From NCBI GenBank assembly GCA_947448795.1, contig CANFOZ010000001.1:1-52661 (forward strand): a stretch of 52,661 bases of DNA. Direction: 5' to 3'. The notes beneath the pieces are model-generated. The model worked only from the letters and a program-made list of their open reading frames with translations. It was not told the origin of the DNA and searched no databases. Numbering within the stretch: position 1 is the first letter of the stretch; each line of letters opens with the position of its first letter. The translations under genes and the position numbers were made by a program. Of the stretch, positions 52,250 to 52,661 are shown piece after piece. Source of the DNA: Bacteroidota bacterium. Lineage in GTDB: Bacteria > Bacteroidota > Bacteroidia > AKYH767-A > JAHEYN01.

Positions 52250-52661
52250 ATGTCAAGAATAGGAAAATCCCCGATCAGCATTCCGAAAGGCGTAGAGATT
52301 ACGCACTCAGCCGGAATGGTAAGTGTGAAAGGCCCGAAAGGCACATTAAAGCAATGGGTCGATCCAGCGATCGAAGTGAAGATCTCGGATAACGAGGTTG
52401 TCTTCGAAAACAACTCTAACCAAAAGCGACACAGAGCAATGCATGGCTTATACCGTGCACTTGTGAACAACATGGTAAAAGGTGTAACAGAAGGCTTCAA
52501 AGTGACGCAAGAATTGGTGGGTGTGGGTTACCGTGCTACCAACCAAGGTCAATTGCTCGATCTCGTATTGGGTTATTCTCACCACGTAGTGTTTGAGTTG
52601 CCTGAAGAGATCAAAGTTACAACCAAAGCAGATCGTGGTCAAAACCCGATGATCATGCTCG
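52250..52661 (+). CDS. rplF: 50S ribosomal protein L6, cut by window edge
   Basis: The first 137 codons of L6 (about 180 in full) run off the right edge. MSRIGKSPISIPKGVEI and VSVKGPKGTLKQW, then NNMVKGVTEGFKVTQELVGVGYRA are the expected N-terminal domain and hinge. L6 binds near the sarcin-ricin loop. Continuation with rplR, rpsE and the rest of the spc block is expected but not seen. Confidence 0.97.
   Translation, partial: MSRIGKSPISIPKGVEITHSAGMVSVKGPKGTLKQWVDPAIEVKISDNEVVFENNSNQKRHRAMHGLYRALVNNMVKGVTEGFKVTQELVGVGYRATNQGQLLDLVLGYSHHVVFELPEEIKVTTKADRGQNPMIML

Overview
The window comes from the chromosome of a member of the Bacteroidota. Several things point there independently: type IX secretion (T9SS) C-terminal sorting domains on three secreted proteins, Bacteroidota-restricted families (DUF4290 beside murA, DUF5777, YceI), an IspG with a large central insertion, and ribosomal genes with no Shine-Dalgarno sequences. 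TAnnTTTG, the -7 promoter element known from Bacteroides and Flavobacterium, also sits in front of most transcription units. Nothing fixes the order or family. I see no prophage, insertion sequence, CRISPR array, tRNA or rRNA. Most of the window is core genome plus lineage-specific envelope and secreted proteins.

Layout. 1-2692 (-): the N-terminal part of a large secreted adhesin-like protein, cut by the window edge. 2962-8946 (+): TPR protein, a RidA protein of the 2-aminomuconate-deaminase type, ileS, a DksA/TraR-like protein with a histone-H1-like Lys/Ala tail, a terminator, then lspA. 8956-11754 (-): an envelope redox-looking cluster of DUF5777 beta-barrel, YceI protein, lipoprotein with an atypical CX4CH haem motif, and upstream a T9SS cargo with a CXXCH motif. 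11877-16252: glutaryl-CoA dehydrogenase-like enzyme (+), M1 aminopeptidase lipoprotein (-), biotin carrier protein (+). 16288-20665 (+): two exported amidohydrolases. 20683-22677 (-): ispG. 22957-28278 (+): a PKD-domain T9SS cargo, a YfhO-type membrane protein and two related outer-membrane barrel proteins. 28345-32805 (-): dnaJ-grpE, a TlpA-like thioredoxin, murA and DUF4290. 32911-37785 (+): a 1624-residue surface protein with a seven-unit SBBP propeller, Ig-like repeats and a sorting domain. 37789-40212 (-): pcrA/uvrD-type helicase. 40302-41294: TPR protein (+) and a small HTH-like protein (-).

41669 to the right edge (+): a merged str-S10-spc ribosomal supercluster, rpsL-rpsG-fusA-rpsJ-rplC-rplD-rplW-rplB-rpsS-rplV-rpsC-rplP-rpmC-rpsQ-rplN-rplX-rplE-rpsN-rpsH-rplF (cut). 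There is no tuf gene between fusA and rpsJ. One strong promoter candidate lies 62 bases before rpsL, and I see no obvious internal terminator.

The most notable observations are: a MurA whose catalytic cysteine is replaced by aspartate (predicts fosfomycin insensitivity); the haem-motif envelope cluster with a terminator-like hairpin between its two transcription units; the Lys/Ala-tailed DksA-like protein encoded by four 27-bp tandem repeats; exported amidohydrolases that carry one intact and two metal-site-less domains; and -7 elements so close to start codons that several mRNAs may be leaderless. No system here can be called wholly new from sequence alone. The haem-motif cluster at 8956-11754 is the best candidate for an undescribed one.
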